Origin: Thiopseudomonas sp964394445
GTDB taxonomy: Bacteria; Pseudomonadota; Gammaproteobacteria; Pseudomonadales; Pseudomonadaceae
Length of the DNA: 33,128 nucleotides
NCBI GenBank assembly: GCA_964394445.1
Contig: CAYMXO010000018.1
Location: 1 to 33,128, forward strand
Direction: 5' to 3'
Shown here piece by piece: positions 23,668 to 31,014 of the stretch. The notes beneath the pieces were generated by a model. The model had not been told where the DNA came from. It made no database searches and worked only from the letters and a program-made list of their open reading frames with translations. The position numbers and the translations under genes are program-made. Position 1 is the first letter of the stretch, and each line of letters starts with the position of its first letter.

Positions 23668-24483
23668 ATGAACACTGATACCGACTACGCCGTCGAGCTG
23701 AAGGGCATGACCTTCAGGCGCGGCGAGCGAGCCATCTTCGAAGGCATTGACCTGCACATCCCGCGGGGGCAGGTGACCGGTATCATGGGGCCGTCCGGTT
23801 GTGGCAAAACCACCTTGTTACGGCTGATTGCGGCCCAGCTCAGGCCACACAATGGCGAGATTCGGGTCAATGGCCAGAACCTGCATGCCCTGTCGCGCGG
23901 CAGGTTGTTTGAAGCGCGCAAACAGTTTGGCGTGCTGTTCCAGAGCGGTGCGCTGTTTACCGACATGAACGTGTTTGAAAACGTCGCTTTCCCGTTGCGC
24001 GTACATACAAAACTCAGCGACGAGCTGATCCGTGACATCGTACTGATGAAACTGCAGGCGGTCGGCCTGCGCGGTGCGGTGGAACTGATGCCCGACGAGC
24101 TGTCTGGCGGCATGAAGCGCCGGGTGGCACTGGCCCGTGCCATCGCGCTGGACCCGGACATCCTGCTGTATGACGAGCCTTTTGTCGGCCAGGATCCGAT
24201 TGCCAAAGGCGTGCTGGTGCGCCTGATCCGCTTGCTCAATGACGCGCTGGGCATCACCAGTGTGGTGGTGTCCCACGATCTGGCTGAAACCTCCAGTATT
24301 GCCGACTACCTTTATGTGGTTGGTGACAAACAGGTGCTGGGGCATGGTACGCCGGAGCAGCTGGCGCAATCGCAGGATCCGCGCATCCTGCAATTCATGC
24401 AGGGCAGCCCGGACGGCCCGGTGCCGTTCCACTTTGCCGCGCCGGACTACCGCGATGACCTGCTTGGAGGTGCCCGTGGCTAA
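23668..24483 (+). CDS. mlaF: Phospholipid ABC transporter ATPase MlaF
   Basis: A 271-residue cytoplasmic ATPase of the MlaFEDB complex, which moves phospholipids between the membranes to keep the outer leaflet asymmetric. Walker A is GPSGCGKT, the signature LSGGMKRR, and Walker B ILLYDEPFVGQDP. The ATG at 23668 matches homologue starts, although the frame is open far upstream and the ribosome site is weak. The last eight bases overlap mlaE. First gene of mlaFEDCB-ibaG-murA-hisG. Confidence 0.96.
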   Translation: MNTDTDYAVELKGMTFRRGERAIFEGIDLHIPRGQVTGIMGPSGCGKTTLLRLIAAQLRPHNGEIRVNGQNLHALSRGRLFEARKQFGVLFQSGALFTDMNVFENVAFPLRVHTKLSDELIRDIVLMKLQAVGLRGAVELMPDELSGGMKRRVALARAIALDPDILLYDEPFVGQDPIAKGVLVRLIRLLNDALGITSVVVSHDLAETSSIADYLYVVGDKQVLGHGTPEQLAQSQDPRILQFMQGSPDGPVPFHFAAPDYRDDLLGGARG

Positions 24484-25273
24484 GCACTCTCCGGTTCAGC
24501 GCTTGCAGTTGCTGGGCCGTGCCGGGATTGACGTGATCACCGCCATGGGCCGCTCGGCCCTGACGCTGGTGCATGTGCTGTTCGGGCCCCGTGGCGCCGG
24601 CAGCAGCTGGTATTTGCTGGTACGCCAGCTCTACTTTGTCGGCGTCCTGTCGCTGGCCATTATCGTGGTTTCCGGCCTGTTCATCGGTATGGTGCTGGCG
24701 CTGCAGGGCTACACCATTCTGGTTGATTTCGGCTCGGAGCAGGCGGTCGGCCAGATGGTCGCACTGACCCTGTTGCGCGAGCTGGGCCCGGTGGTGACTG
24801 CCTTGCTGTTTGCCGGCCGTGCCGGCTCGGCACTGACCGCCGAGATCGGCAACATGAAGTCCACCGAGCAGCTGTCCAGCATGGAAATGATCGGTGTCGA
24901 TCCGCTCAAGTACATCATTGCCCCGCGCCTGTGGGCCGGCTTTATTTCCATGCCGCTGCTCTCGGCGATTTTTACCGTCGTCGGTATCTGGGGTGGCGCG
25001 ATGGTGGCGGTGGACTGGCTTGGCGTGTACGAAGGTTCGTACTGGGGCAACATGATCGCTTCGGTGGACTTCCACAAGGATGTCCTCAACGGCATGATCA
25101 AGAGCGTGGTGTTTGCCTTTGTTGTTACCTGGATAGCCGTTTTTCAGGGCTATGACTGCGTACCCAGCTCAGAAGGCATCAGCCGCGCCACCACCCGTAC
25201 GGTGGTTTATGCTTCACTGGCCGTACTCGGCCTGGATTTTGTTTTGACTGCACTCATGTTTGGAGATTTCTGA
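24476..25273 (+). CDS. mlaE: Phospholipid ABC transporter permease MlaE
   Basis: A 265-residue inner-membrane permease of the MlaE family with about five or six hydrophobic segments. Conserved parts include LLRELGPVVTALLFAGRAGSA and the following EIGNMKSTEQ. The start is a GTG at 24476, set by TGGAGG five bases upstream and by homology, inside the mlaF 3' end. Its stop TGA shares its last base with the mlaD ATG, so the two are coupled. Confidence 0.95.
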   Translation: MAKHSPVQRLQLLGRAGIDVITAMGRSALTLVHVLFGPRGAGSSWYLLVRQLYFVGVLSLAIIVVSGLFIGMVLALQGYTILVDFGSEQAVGQMVALTLLRELGPVVTALLFAGRAGSALTAEIGNMKSTEQLSSMEMIGVDPLKYIIAPRLWAGFISMPLLSAIFTVVGIWGGAMVAVDWLGVYEGSYWGNMIASVDFHKDVLNGMIKSVVFAFVVTWIAVFQGYDCVPSSEGISRATTRTVVYASLAVLGLDFVLTALMFGDF

Positions 25274-25737
25274 TGCGCACACGTGCTCTCGAGCTGTCGG
25301 TCGGCCTGTTCATTCTGGTCGGCATTGGCGCGCTGCTGTTGCTGGCGCTGCGGGTCAGCGGCCTGACCCTTGGTGGCCAGGAAGATACCTATACCCTGTA
25401 TGCCAATTTCGACAACGTGGCTGGCCTGACCACCCGCGGCAAAATCACCATGGCGGGGGTCACCGTGGGCAAGGTGCAAAAAATCACCCTGGACCATGAC
25501 AGCTTCATGGGCCGGGTCGAACTCGGCATTGATAAAAGCGTCGACAACCTGCCGACCGATACCACAGCCTCCATCGTGACTGCTGGCTTGTTGGGTGAAA
25601 AATACATCAGCCTGAGCGTGGGCGGTGAAGACGAAGTACTGCGCGACCGGGACGAAATCTACGACACCCAGTCCTCGCTGGTACTGGAAGAGTTGATTGG
25701 CAAGTTTTTGATGAACTCGGTGAATACCAATGATTAA
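25273..25737 (+). CDS. mlaD: MCE-domain lipid-binding protein MlaD
   Basis: A 154-residue inner-membrane protein. One N-terminal helix (LSVGLFILVGIGALLLLAL) anchors a periplasmic MCE domain, with YTLYANFDNVAGL, VTVGKVQKI and TAGLLGEKYISL. MlaD forms a hexameric ring that holds the phospholipid passed between MlaC and the MlaFE core. Length is close to P. aeruginosa MlaD and shorter than E. coli. Its end overlaps mlaC by eight bases. Confidence 0.96.
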   Translation: MRTRALELSVGLFILVGIGALLLLALRVSGLTLGGQEDTYTLYANFDNVAGLTTRGKITMAGVTVGKVQKITLDHDSFMGRVELGIDKSVDNLPTDTTASIVTAGLLGEKYISLSVGGEDEVLRDRDEIYDTQSSLVLEELIGKFLMNSVNTND

Positions 25738-26374
25738 GATCCTGACTCCCGTTGCTCTGCTGCGCGTCCTGCTGCTGGTGGCACTGACCGTTTTCTCCGG
25801 GCTGCTGCAGGCGCAGACCGCACACGAAACCGTGGAGCAGGTCACCAGCGAGCTGTTTGCCGACCTGAATGCCAACCGTGAGCTGTACCGGCAGCAGCCC
25901 CAGGCTTTTTACGCTGCGATGGATCGCCTGATCGGTCAGCACGTGGATGTCGAGGGTGTGGCGCGCAGTGTGATGACCGTGCGCTACTCGCGCCGCGCCA
26001 CGCCAGAGCAGATGCAGCGATTCCAGGACAACTTCAAGCAGGGCCTGATGCAGTTTTACGGCAACGCTTTACTGGAATATGACAACCGTGGCGTGCGTGT
26101 GCTGCCGGCGAGCAGCGAAGAGGGCGCCGAGCGCGCCGAAGTGCGCATGGAGGTCACCGGTGCCGGCGGTGCGATACATCCGGTGTCTTACACCATGGTG
26201 AACAAGGATGACCGCTGGCTGTTGCGCAACGTCATCATTGAAGGCATCAACCTGGGCAAACTGTTCCGGGACCAGTTTGCCGAGTCCATGCAGCGCAACC
26301 GCAATAATCTGGATGCGGTGATCGATGGCTGGATCGACAGTGTGGCCCGCGCCCGCAAGGCCGCCGAGGCATGA
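25730..26374 (+). CDS. mlaC: Periplasmic phospholipid carrier MlaC
   Basis: A 214-residue periplasmic protein with a signal peptide of about 28 residues (hydrophobic run ending GLLQA). The body has the Tol-Tol-Ttg2 family wording: FADLNANRELY, VEGVARSVM, FKQGLMQFYGNALLEYD and DRWLLRNVIIEGINLG. MlaC ferries a phospholipid between the outer-membrane MlaA and the inner-membrane MlaFEDB. It overlaps mlaD at its start and shares ATGA with mlaB at its end. Confidence 0.95.
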   Translation: MIKILTPVALLRVLLLVALTVFSGLLQAQTAHETVEQVTSELFADLNANRELYRQQPQAFYAAMDRLIGQHVDVEGVARSVMTVRYSRRATPEQMQRFQDNFKQGLMQFYGNALLEYDNRGVRVLPASSEEGAERAEVRMEVTGAGGAIHPVSYTMVNKDDRWLLRNVIIEGINLGKLFRDQFAESMQRNRNNLDAVIDGWIDSVARARKAAEA

Positions 26375-26673
26375 CCGGGCAGATCCGTTTGCAAGATGCC
26401 TGTCTGCGCCTTGAGGGGGTGCTGGATCATGCCAGCGCTGGCCCGTTGCGACTGCAGGTTGCCGGGTTGCTGCGCGCTGCGCCGGCTGCAACATTGACAG
26501 TTGACTGTTCGTCTGTGACCCGGGCCAACAGTGCCGGGCTGGCCCTGTTGCTGGCGATTTTGCGCGATGCGCAGCAACTGGGTAAAACAATTTCCATCCG
26601 CCATTTGCCGGCTGACATGCAGCAAATGGCCCATGTGTGTGAGTTGACTGATATTCTTCAGTCAGCAACTTGA
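26371..26673 (+). CDS. mlaB: STAS-domain protein MlaB
   Basis: A 100-residue cytoplasmic STAS protein that binds MlaF and supports assembly and activity of the transporter. LTVDCSSVTRANSAGLALLLAILRDA contains the conserved serine region of STAS folds, here SAGLALL. Sequence conservation is low, so the name rests on the domain, the size and the place directly after mlaC, whose stop it overlaps by four bases. Confidence 0.92.
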   Translation: MTGQIRLQDACLRLEGVLDHASAGPLRLQVAGLLRAAPAATLTVDCSSVTRANSAGLALLLAILRDAQQLGKTISIRHLPADMQQMAHVCELTDILQSAT

Positions 26674-26690
26674 GATGAGGTAAAGAATCC

Positions 26691-26933
26691 ATGCAGGCTA
26701 CCGAAGTACAGGCCCTGATTGAAAATGCCATTGCTGATACCCGGGTCGAGGCCCTGGGTGAGGGCTGCAATTTTCAGCTGAATGTGGTCAGTGACGAACT
26801 GGCGGCGCTGGGTCCGGTAAAACGCCAACAGGCAATTTACGCAGTGTTGAACCCGCTGATTGCCGACGGCAGCATCCATGCCGTCACCATGAAATTTTAT
26901 AGCCAGGCCCAATGGCAGGCCGAGCGCGGCTGA
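26691..26933 (+). CDS. ibaG: BolA-family protein IbaG
   Basis: An 80-residue BolA-like protein. The GEGCNFQLNVVSDELA segment has the cysteine that, with the later histidine in GSIHAVTMKFYS, can help hold an iron-sulfur cluster together with a monothiol glutaredoxin. IbaG is the BolA relative usually found just before murA, as here, and has been tied to acid stress and envelope traits. The gap from mlaB is 17 bases, and murA follows after 15. Confidence 0.93.
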   Translation: MQATEVQALIENAIADTRVEALGEGCNFQLNVVSDELAALGPVKRQQAIYAVLNPLIADGSIHAVTMKFYSQAQWQAERG

Positions 26934-26948
26934 TTACAAGAGAGCACC

Positions 26949-28214
26949 ATGGACAAACTGATTATTACCGGTGGCAACCGGTTGAGCGGCGAGATCCGCA
27001 TTTCCGGCGCAAAAAACTCTGCGCTACCCATTCTCGCGGCAACCCTTCTGGCCAGCGAGCCGGTGACTGTCTGCAACCTGCCGCACCTGCACGACATCAC
27101 CACCATGCTGGAGTTGTTCGGCCGCATGGGTGTGCAACCGATTGTCGATGAAAAACTCAACGTGGAAATCGACCCGACCACCATTCAGAGCCTGGTTGCA
27201 CCCTACGAGCTGGTTAAAACCATGCGCGCCTCGATTCTGGTGCTGGGTCCGCTGGTGGCACGCTTTGGCAAGGCCGAGGTGGCCCTGCCGGGCGGCTGCG
27301 CAATCGGTTCGCGTCCGGTGGATCTGCACATTCGTGGACTTGAGGCACTGGGTGCTGAAATCCGTGTCGAGGACGGTTATATCAAGGCGGTTGCACCGGA
27401 AGGCGGCCTGAGTGGCGGGCGCTTCTTTTTTGATACCGTCAGCGTTACGGGTACTGAAAACATCCTGATGGCCGCAGTATTGGCAAATGGCCGCAGTGTG
27501 CTGGAAAATGCTGCCCGTGAGCCCGAGGTGGTGGATCTGGCCAACTGCCTGAACGCCATGGGCGCCAGGATCAGCGGTGCCGGCACTGACACCATCACCA
27601 TTGACGGTGTCGAACGCCTGAGCGGTACCCGCTATAACGTAATGCCGGACCGGATCGAGACCGGTACCTATCTGGTTGCGGCAGCCATGACCGGCGGCAG
27701 CATCAAGGTCAAGGATACTGATCCGGCCGTACTGGAAGCGGTACTGGCCAAACTGGAAGAAGCCGGAGCCAAAATCGAGTGTGGCAAGGACTGGATCAGT
27801 CTGGACATGGAAGGTAAACGCCCCAGGGCGGTCAACCTGAAAACTGCGCCTTATCCGGCTTTCCCCACCGACATGCAAGCCCAGTTCATCGCGATGAATG
27901 CGGTAGCTGAAGGTACCGGAACCGTGGTCGAAACCATTTTTGAAAACCGTTTCATGCATGTGCTGGAAATGCAGCGCATGGGTGCGCAAATCCAGATTGA
28001 AGGCAACACTGCGATCGTGACCGGCATTGAAGAGCTGAAGGCGGCCCCGGTGATGGCCACCGACCTGCGTGCCTCGGCCAGCCTGGTGCTGGCGGCCCTG
28101 ATGGCCCGCGGCGATACCCTGATCGACCGTATTTATCATATTGACCGTGGCTACGAGTGTATCGAGGAGAAGCTGCAGCTTCTGGGTGCCAAAATCCGCC
28201 GCGTACCGGGATAG
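26949..28214 (+). CDS. murA: UDP-N-acetylglucosamine 1-carboxyvinyltransferase MurA
   Basis: A 421-residue cytoplasmic enzyme that joins enolpyruvate from PEP to UDP-GlcNAc, the first committed step of peptidoglycan synthesis. The catalytic cysteine is C117 in LPGGCAIGSRPVDLH, so the fosfomycin-sensitive form is expected; K22 and N23 lie in SGAKNSALP. The start ATG has AGAGAG upstream. The length is typical. It is inside the mla-hisG unit. Confidence 0.97.
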   Translation: MDKLIITGGNRLSGEIRISGAKNSALPILAATLLASEPVTVCNLPHLHDITTMLELFGRMGVQPIVDEKLNVEIDPTTIQSLVAPYELVKTMRASILVLGPLVARFGKAEVALPGGCAIGSRPVDLHIRGLEALGAEIRVEDGYIKAVAPEGGLSGGRFFFDTVSVTGTENILMAAVLANGRSVLENAAREPEVVDLANCLNAMGARISGAGTDTITIDGVERLSGTRYNVMPDRIETGTYLVAAAMTGGSIKVKDTDPAVLEAVLAKLEEAGAKIECGKDWISLDMEGKRPRAVNLKTAPYPAFPTDMQAQFIAMNAVAEGTGTVVETIFENRFMHVLEMQRMGAQIQIEGNTAIVTGIEELKAAPVMATDLRASASLVLAALMARGDTLIDRIYHIDRGYECIEEKLQLLGAKIRRVPG

Positions 28215-28219
28215 AAACC

Positions 28220-28849
28220 ATGCTGACCATTGCTTTATCCAAGGGCCGTATTCTTGACGATACCCTGCCACTGCTGGAGAAAGCCGGTATTGTGCCGGCG
28301 GAAGATCCGGGCAAAAGCCGCAAGCTGATCATTCCCACCACCCGCGACGATGTACGCCTGCTGATCGTGCGGGCCACCGATGTGCCGACCTATGTCGAGC
28401 AGGGCGCGGCCGATATTGGCGTGGCCGGCAAGGACGTGCTGATGGAGTATGGCAGCCAGAGCCTGTACGAGCCGCTGGATCTGAAGATTGCCCGTTGCAA
28501 GCTGATGACTGCCGGTCCGGTTGGCGTGCCTGAACCCGCTGGCCGCCTGCGCGTGGCGACCAAATTTGTCAACGTGGCCAAGCGTTATTATGCAGAGCAG
28601 GGACGCCAGGTCGAGGTGATCAAGCTGTACGGCTCGATGGAACTGGCTCCGCTGGTGGGTCTGGCCGACAAGATCATCGACGTGGTGGATACCGGCAACA
28701 CCCTGCGTGCCAACGGTCTGGAACCGCAGGAGCTGATCGCCCATATCAGCTCGCGGCTGGTGGTTAACCCCGCCTCGATGAAAACCAAACACGCCAAAAT
28801 CCGTGCCCTGATGGGCATCATGGAGCAGGCGGTGGCGGAGCTGGAGTAA
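28220..28849 (+). CDS. hisG: ATP phosphoribosyltransferase, short form HisG
   Basis: A 209-residue enzyme that condenses ATP with PRPP, the first step of histidine synthesis. This is the short form, lacking the C-terminal regulatory domain, so it needs the HisZ subunit for activity and feedback; hisZ is not in the window. Motifs: LTIALSKGRIL at the start, GAADIGVAGKDVL, and DVVDTGNTLRANGL in the PRPP site. The ATG is five bases after the murA stop. In P. aeruginosa hisD and hisC follow; here a long hairpin and a repeat follow instead. Confidence 0.96.
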   Translation: MLTIALSKGRILDDTLPLLEKAGIVPAEDPGKSRKLIIPTTRDDVRLLIVRATDVPTYVEQGAADIGVAGKDVLMEYGSQSLYEPLDLKIARCKLMTAGPVGVPEPAGRLRVATKFVNVAKRYYAEQGRQVEVIKLYGSMELAPLVGLADKIIDVVDTGNTLRANGLEPQELIAHISSRLVVNPASMKTKHAKIRALMGIMEQAVAELE

Positions 28850-28850
28850 A

Positions 28851-28899
28851 AGGCACTGTCTGGTTGCTGGTGTTTTTATCCACAAGCAACCGGGTGCCT
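28851..28899 (+). terminator. Long hairpin closing the mla-murA-hisG operon
   Basis: Directly after the hisG stop, AGGCAC (28851-28856) pairs with GTGCCT (28894-28899) around an inner stem of 28862-28872 with 28881-28891 (10 of 11 bases). GTTTG follows, a short T-run, so it is a likely but imperfect intrinsic terminator. Confidence 0.6.
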
Positions 28900-28915
28900 G
28901 TTTGTCGCAGAAAGC

Positions 28916-28990
28916 TGCGGGAGTAGCTTTGGCTGCGGTCAATGATTGCCTTGTTGCACGGTCTTGTTCGCCACTGAAGTGGCTCCTACA
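28916..28990. repeat. REP-like inverted repeat pair
   Basis: Arms 28916-28937 and 28969-28990 match inversely at 13 of 22 positions and share the GGAG...GGCTCCTACA core with the element at 1155-1221. The right arm contains CCACT GA AGTGG, its own hairpin. It lies between the converging hisG and tolC genes. Confidence 0.55.
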
Positions 28991-29012
28991 GAGGCCACTG
29001 AAGCTGGCGGCA

Positions 29013-29027
29013 GGCAAGCCCCTTCGT
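29013..29027. repeat. Short repeat shared with the right edge of the window
   Basis: GGCAAGCCCCTTCGT occurs here and again at 33089-33103, in both cases a few bases before AGGGTGG. Both copies are intergenic, so this is probably a fragment of a dispersed REP-type family. Confidence 0.5.
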
Positions 29028-29046
29028 GCCGGAAGGGTGGCCGGTT

Positions 29047-30477
29047 TTATCGTTTGCGCAGGTTCTCTGCCGCGGCCTGTTCCAGGTCCGGCGGCAGGAA
29101 GTCGCGCTCCGGATCGTAGTCCGGATACAGGTATTCATTCAGTGCCAGCAGGCTGTCCGGGCCGAGGCTGCCAGCCGTCTGCTGCAGGCGCAGATGGTTC
29201 AGGATGTAATCGTAGCGGGCATTGTTGTAGTTGCGTACCGCTGCATACAGCTGGCGCTGGGCATCCAGCACATCAACAATGGTACGGGTGCCTACTTCAT
29301 AACCAATCTGCGTTGCCTCGACCGCACTCTGGCTGGAAATGATGCTTTGCTTGCGCGCCCGTACCTGCTCGACATCCGTATTGACCGCCCGGTGCAGGTT
29401 GCGAGCATTCTGTACCGTCTGGCGGCGCAAGCCTTCCTGACTGTATTCGGCATTGTGCAGCTGGTGCACACCCTGGCGCACACGGGATGACGTGGCACCA
29501 CCAGTATACAGCGGAATGTTCAATTGCAAGCCAATCATGCCTTGTTCGGCGTGACGGTTATAAGACGGACTATTGGGCATGCCACGGTTGGCAAATCCGA
29601 GACTGTCGTTATCACCTTTTTGATACTGGGCCACAGCGTCCAGCGTGGGCGCATGACCGGCTTTGCGGGTACGCAGATCCTGCTCGGCTGCCAGCACGGC
29701 CTGCTCCATGGCACGCAGCTGCAGGTTGTCGGCCAGTGCGCGCTCAACCCAGGCAGCGGCATCGTTGGGAGCAGGTGGTTGCACCGGCACGTTGTGGCGC
29801 ATGCCTTCAAGGGCATGCAACCGGTGGTCGGTCAGGGTTTCCAGCGCCTGAAAAGCATCTGCAACCTGCTGTTCGGCCTGCATCCGGTTGGCGCGGGCGT
29901 TGTCGTAGGCCGCCTGGGCCTGCAATACATCAGTCTTGTCCGACAGCCCGACATTAAAGCGCTCGCTGGCCAGTTCATGCTGGCGCTGGAAGGCGGTTTC
30001 TTCCGCCTGGCTGGCAGCCAGATTGTCCTGACTGCGCAGGATGGCGAAATACACCTCGGCTGCTTGCAGCACCAGTGCCTGCTCGGTTGCCGACAGATCC
30101 AGTGCGGCCTGCTCGCTGTCGGCCTGTGCGGTTTTCAGCTGATACCAGCGATCCAGGCGAAACAGCGGCTGGCTCAGGCTGGCCTGGTAGCTGTAGGTAT
30201 GGCGTTTGCTGGTTTGTTCGCCCGGCTCACGGGTATCCACCTTGGTGCGGCTGCTGTTGTTGGCAGCGCCGGCGCCCAGCTGCGGCAGCAGTCCGGCGCG
30301 GGCCTGCGGCACATTTTCGCTGCGTGCCTGGTAAGCAGCATGGGCAGCGGCCAGTTCGGCGTTGTTATCCACCGCAAGGCGGTAGACATCCAGCAGGCTG
30401 GCGGGAGCAGTAAGAGGTGCGGCCTGTACCTGCAGGGCCAGTAAACCAGCCAGTAACAGACTGTATGAAAAACGCAT
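29047..30477 (-). CDS. tolC: TolC-family outer-membrane channel (OpmH-like)
   Basis: A 476-residue outer-membrane efflux protein. The signal peptide covers about residues 1-19 (ending LQVQA). Two OEP repeats follow, each with long alpha-helical, heptad-rich stretches, for example SEQAALDLSATEQALVL and TYSYQASLSQPLFRLDRW ahead of it; the second has GLQLNIPLYTGGATSSRV and VGTRTIVDVLDAQRQLY. Such trimers form the channel-tunnel for type I secretion and RND or ABC efflux. P. aeruginosa carries opmH divergent from thiC, the same arrangement as here, so it is probably the OpmH orthologue. AAGGA lies six bases before the ATG. Confidence 0.94.
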   Translation of the reverse strand: MRFSYSLLLAGLLALQVQAAPLTAPASLLDVYRLAVDNNAELAAAHAAYQARSENVPQARAGLLPQLGAGAANNSSRTKVDTREPGEQTSKRHTYSYQASLSQPLFRLDRWYQLKTAQADSEQAALDLSATEQALVLQAAEVYFAILRSQDNLAASQAEETAFQRQHELASERFNVGLSDKTDVLQAQAAYDNARANRMQAEQQVADAFQALETLTDHRLHALEGMRHNVPVQPPAPNDAAAWVERALADNLQLRAMEQAVLAAEQDLRTRKAGHAPTLDAVAQYQKGDNDSLGFANRGMPNSPSYNRHAEQGMIGLQLNIPLYTGGATSSRVRQGVHQLHNAEYSQEGLRRQTVQNARNLHRAVNTDVEQVRARKQSIISSQSAVEATQIGYEVGTRTIVDVLDAQRQLYAAVRNYNNARYDYILNHLRLQQTAGSLGPDSLLALNEYLYPDYDPERDFLPPDLEQAAAENLRKR

Positions 30478-30513
30478 TGCGTATCCTTTCCTGCCGGAAA
30501 CATAAAGAGATCA

Positions 30514-30542
30514 AGGCTAAAGTCTGGTCCCGTTGTGGTCAA
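30514..30542 (-). promoter_or_regulatory. Candidate promoter of tolC
   Basis: Minus strand: TTGACC (30542-30537), 17-bp spacer, TAGCCT (30519-30514), about 37 bases before the tolC ATG. Good -35, moderate -10. Confidence 0.45.
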
Positions 30543-30582
30543 GCTTTCCTGGCGTGCGGGTCAGCGTCACAGCGTCACCCGC

Positions 30583-30612
30583 TTGCACCCTTGCTGCAAC
30601 TATGTTTAGATG
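30583..30612 (+). promoter_or_regulatory. Candidate promoter of thiC
   Basis: TTGCAC (30583-30588), 18-bp spacer, TAGATG (30607-30612). Its expected start, near 30619, is just ahead of the riboswitch. Confidence 0.4.
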
Positions 30613-30620
30613 ACGACTTA

Positions 30621-30710
30621 TTCTTGTCGGGGTGCTCTTCGGAGCTGAGATTGGCGCAAGCCGGATCCCGTTGAACCTGATCGGGTTAGTACCCGCGTAG
30701 GAAACAAGAG
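30621..30710 (+). promoter_or_regulatory. TPP riboswitch (THI element)
   Basis: The conserved parts are in order: GTCGGGGTGC (30626 onward), GCTGAGA, TTGAACCTGATC, GGTTAGTACCCGCGTAGGAAAC. The closing P1 stem pairs CTTGT (30623-30627) with ACAAG (30704-30708). It senses thiamin pyrophosphate and turns down thiC. It is about 300 bases from the thiC start, unusually far for a riboswitch that acts on the ribosome site, which favours control of transcription through a downstream hairpin. Confidence 0.95.
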
Positions 30711-30712
30711 AA

Positions 30713-30742
30713 GGCACAGCTGTTCGGCTGCGTCCATTTTTT
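30713..30742 (+). terminator. Candidate riboswitch terminator
   Basis: GGCACAGC and GCTGCGTC (6 of 8 pairs) around TGTTCG, followed by CCA and six T (30737-30742), immediately after the riboswitch P1 stem. This placement suggests the expression platform: termination when TPP is bound. The stem is imperfect. Confidence 0.55.
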
Positions 30743-30848
30743 GTGGTTATTCCTCTACGGGTTCCCCTGACAGTTTTTTGATCCCGACGCTGGCGCGTGC
30801 CTTGGCGTGCGGGTGCAGCGCAGGTGGAGCAAAGCCTTTGTCGCCAGG

Positions 30849-30880
30849 GCAGTTTTTTGCTCCTGCAAAAACTGCATTTT
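30849..30880 (+). other. Second leader hairpin
   Basis: GCAGTTTTTTGC (30849-30860) pairs with GCAAAAACTGC (30865-30875), 11 bp with one bulge and a TCCT loop, followed by ATTTT. It may be a second terminator, or a structure upstream of the leader ORF. Confidence 0.5.
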
Positions 30881-30918
30881 CGCCGTCCATGGCGGTCAGA
30901 GCTCGGCAAGGAGCCTAC

Positions 30919-31014
30919 ATGGATGTATTTACGGCGTCTTTGCGCAACCTGCGCTGCACCTGCATTGTGCACATGGCTTTTCATCAGCGTCGCTGCCATG
31001 AGACACAACCATGA
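30919..31014 (+). CDS. 31-codon leader ORF overlapping the thiC start
   Basis: ATG at 30919 follows AAGGAG (30908-30913) by five bases, the best ribosome site in the thiC leader; part of it lies in a small hairpin (about 30900-30916). The frame ends at TGA 31012-31014, which overlaps the thiC ATG (ATGA). The peptide begins MDVFTASLRNLRC and ends RRCHETQP; it has three cysteines (C13, C15, C26) and several arginines and histidines, with no signal or membrane segment. ThiC itself has no clear ribosome site, so ribosomes ending here could restart on thiC. I recognise no family. Coding is inferred from the ribosome site and the overlap. Confidence 0.55.
   Translation: MDVFTASLRNLRCTCIVHMAFHQRRCHETQP

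Noticed and set aside
21785..23668. 627-codon open frame on the plus strand
   Set aside because: Antisense to lptC, kdsC and kdsD, all of which are certain genes; no domains seen.
27024..28271. 415-codon minus-strand open frame
   Set aside because: Shadow of murA; the sequence is histidine- and glutamine-rich without family features.
30778..30918. Longer form of the thiC leader ORF from a TTG
   Set aside because: No ribosome site at the TTG and it crosses the hairpin at 30849-30875; the ATG at 30919 has the strong site.
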